A stretch of 6,900 nucleotides of DNA, from assembly GCA_017613225.1 (NCBI GenBank), contig JAGAEH010000234.1, forward strand, positions 1 to 6,900, in the 5' to 3' direction. The first letter of the stretch is position 1. Every line of letters starts with the position of its first letter. This DNA comes from Lachnospiraceae bacterium (GTDB lineage Bacteria > Bacillota > Clostridia > Lachnospirales > Lachnospiraceae). The translations under genes and the position numbers were made by a program. Below are positions 6,280 to 6,900 of the stretch, piece after piece. The notes below the pieces were generated by a model, which saw only the letters and a program-made list of their open reading frames with translations, had not been told where the DNA came from and ran no database searches.

Positions 6280-6755
6280 GGACAGGGATCGGACAGGATT
6301 CACACAGGTTCCTTTCGGAGGGCACGGAGGGCTGCGTTCTGGCCGGCGTGCGCTTTGAGGGAGTGCCGGCCCTGTCGGCCAACAGCGACGGCGACGTGGT
6401 CCTGCACGCCCTGACCAACGCCATATCAGGCATCACCTGTCAAAACGTCCTGGGAGTCCGCGCCGATGCGCTGTGCAGGGCCGGGATCACGGACAGCGCC
6501 GCCTACGTCAGGGAGGCGCTGAAGGACCTGGCCGCCCTGGGCATGCGGCTGACCCATCTTTCTTTTTCCATCGAATGCGCCCGTCCGAAGATCACCCCCG
6601 CCATGCCCGCCATGCGGGCCAACCTGGCCGCCCTGACCGGCGTGGGAGAGAACGCCGTGGGCATCACGGCCACCACGGGGGAAGGGCTTACGGACTTTGG
6701 CAGAGGACTGGGGATCCAGGTCTTCTGCGTCGCCACGGCGGAGAAGGACCAATGA
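6267..6755 (+). CDS. ispF: 2-C-methyl-D-erythritol 2,4-cyclodiphosphate synthase, divergent variant
   Basis: IspF cyclises CDP-methylerythritol 2-phosphate to MEcPP with release of CMP, in the MEP pathway to isoprenoid precursors. It is a cytoplasmic zinc-dependent trimer. The 162 residues match the family's usual ~157-160. The metal ligands are present: D11 and H13 in GIGQDSHRF, and H47 in SDGDVVLHAL. The C-terminal part matches the family too: RPKITPAMPAMRANLA (cf. APKMLPHIPQMR) and ATTGEGLTDFGRGLGI (cf. ATTTEKLGFTGRGEGI). It is unusual in three places compared with E. coli IspF: N39 for His34, N51 for Asp46, and no GDIGxxFPDTD loop, with LGVRADALCRAGITDS instead. The start is ATG 6267, inside the upstream gene's end, and the stop overlaps ispE. 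I recall similar divergent IspF proteins in some Clostridia, so this is probably a natural subfamily rather than a decayed gene. Confidence 0.88.
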   Translation: MPGIRTGIGQDSHRFLSEGTEGCVLAGVRFEGVPALSANSDGDVVLHALTNAISGITCQNVLGVRADALCRAGITDSAAYVREALKDLAALGMRLTHLSFSIECARPKITPAMPAMRANLAALTGVGENAVGITATTGEGLTDFGRGLGIQVFCVATAEKDQ

Positions 6756-6900
6756 AAGTCCTGGCCCCCGCAAAGATCAACCCCTTCTTAAAGATCACCG
6801 GCACGAGGCCGGACGGTTATCATGACCTGGAACTGGTCTTTCTGCCCATCACCCTCTGCGATACTCTGTACGCGGAGCCAAACGATCTTGGAACGCTGCG
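6752..6900 (+). CDS. ispE: 4-diphosphocytidyl-2-C-methyl-D-erythritol kinase, 5' part
   Basis: The first 49 residues of IspE, a GHMP-family kinase that phosphorylates CDP-methylerythritol on its 2-hydroxyl. This is the step directly before IspF in the MEP pathway. The gene runs off the right edge. The visible N-terminus is diagnostic: VLAPAKINPFLKITGTRPDG followed by YHDLELVFLPITLCDTL, matching the family's AKxNLFLxxxGxRxDGYHxL pattern. K8 aligns with the conserved substrate-binding Lys, and the DGYH motif is intact. The usual Leu in KINLFL is Pro here. ATG 6752 overlaps the ispF stop as ATGA, typical of translational coupling, and GGAG at 6740-6743 lies 8 nt upstream. The ATP-binding glycine-rich motif lies beyond the window. 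Confidence 0.95.
   Translation, partial: MKVLAPAKINPFLKITGTRPDGYHDLELVFLPITLCDTLYAEPNDLGTL

Noticed and set aside
6267..6755. IspF as a decaying pseudogene
   Set aside because: The frame is intact and of normal length, keeps the zinc ligands and the C-terminal substrate motif, and is translationally coupled to ispE. A divergent but functional subfamily is more likely.

Overview
The window looks like chromosomal DNA of a GC-rich member of the Clostridia (Bacillota), most likely a Lachnospiraceae-type gut anaerobe. The argument rests on three points. The replication-repair ATPase RarA is followed by a pair of large proteins that I recognise as DUF5717 and DUF5716 family members, which I recall mainly from Lachnospiraceae and relatives. 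The starts carry strong GGAGG-type ribosome binding sites. The isoprenoid genes belong to the non-mevalonate (MEP) pathway. All genes lie on the + strand, and I see no mobile element, CRISPR array, rRNA or tRNA.

Layout: the window opens inside the 3' end of rarA (to 538). A 90-base intergenic segment (539-628) is conspicuously AT-rich against the GC-rich genes. It holds a 28-bp near-palindrome with a perfect TATAAT inside it, then a strong 11-bp-stem hairpin, then the ribosome binding site of the next gene. From 629 on, five genes are packed without room for internal promoters: a 1181-residue multidomain protein (DUF5717-like), a 421-residue Hsp70-fold protein (DUF5716-like), a 271-residue helical/TPR-like protein, ispF, and the start of ispE, which runs off the window. 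Spacings are 13 nt, 10 nt, a 13-nt overlap and a 4-nt ATGA overlap, so this reads as one transcription unit.

The most interesting part is the first three genes. The 421-residue protein can be laid along an Hsp70 chaperone motif by motif: phosphate-1, PTV, LVGEEA, phosphate-2, adenosine motif, and a C-terminal beta domain like the substrate-binding domain. However, the glycine/threonine phosphate-binding loops are replaced by other residues, and the segment that would hold subdomain IIB is about half its usual length. It therefore looks like a degenerate, possibly non-hydrolysing Hsp70 relative. It sits between a giant protein that alternates beta-sandwich-like and helical-repeat regions and a small helical-repeat protein. 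Together they look like an uncharacterised Hsp70-like/TPR assembly. Its function cannot be read from sequence.

The downstream IspF is also unusual. It keeps the zinc ligands (Asp-x-His and the LHA His) but lacks the usual ALGDIGxxFPDTD loop and has Asn where two active-site residues (His34 and Asp46 of the E. coli enzyme) normally sit. It is directly coupled to ispE.
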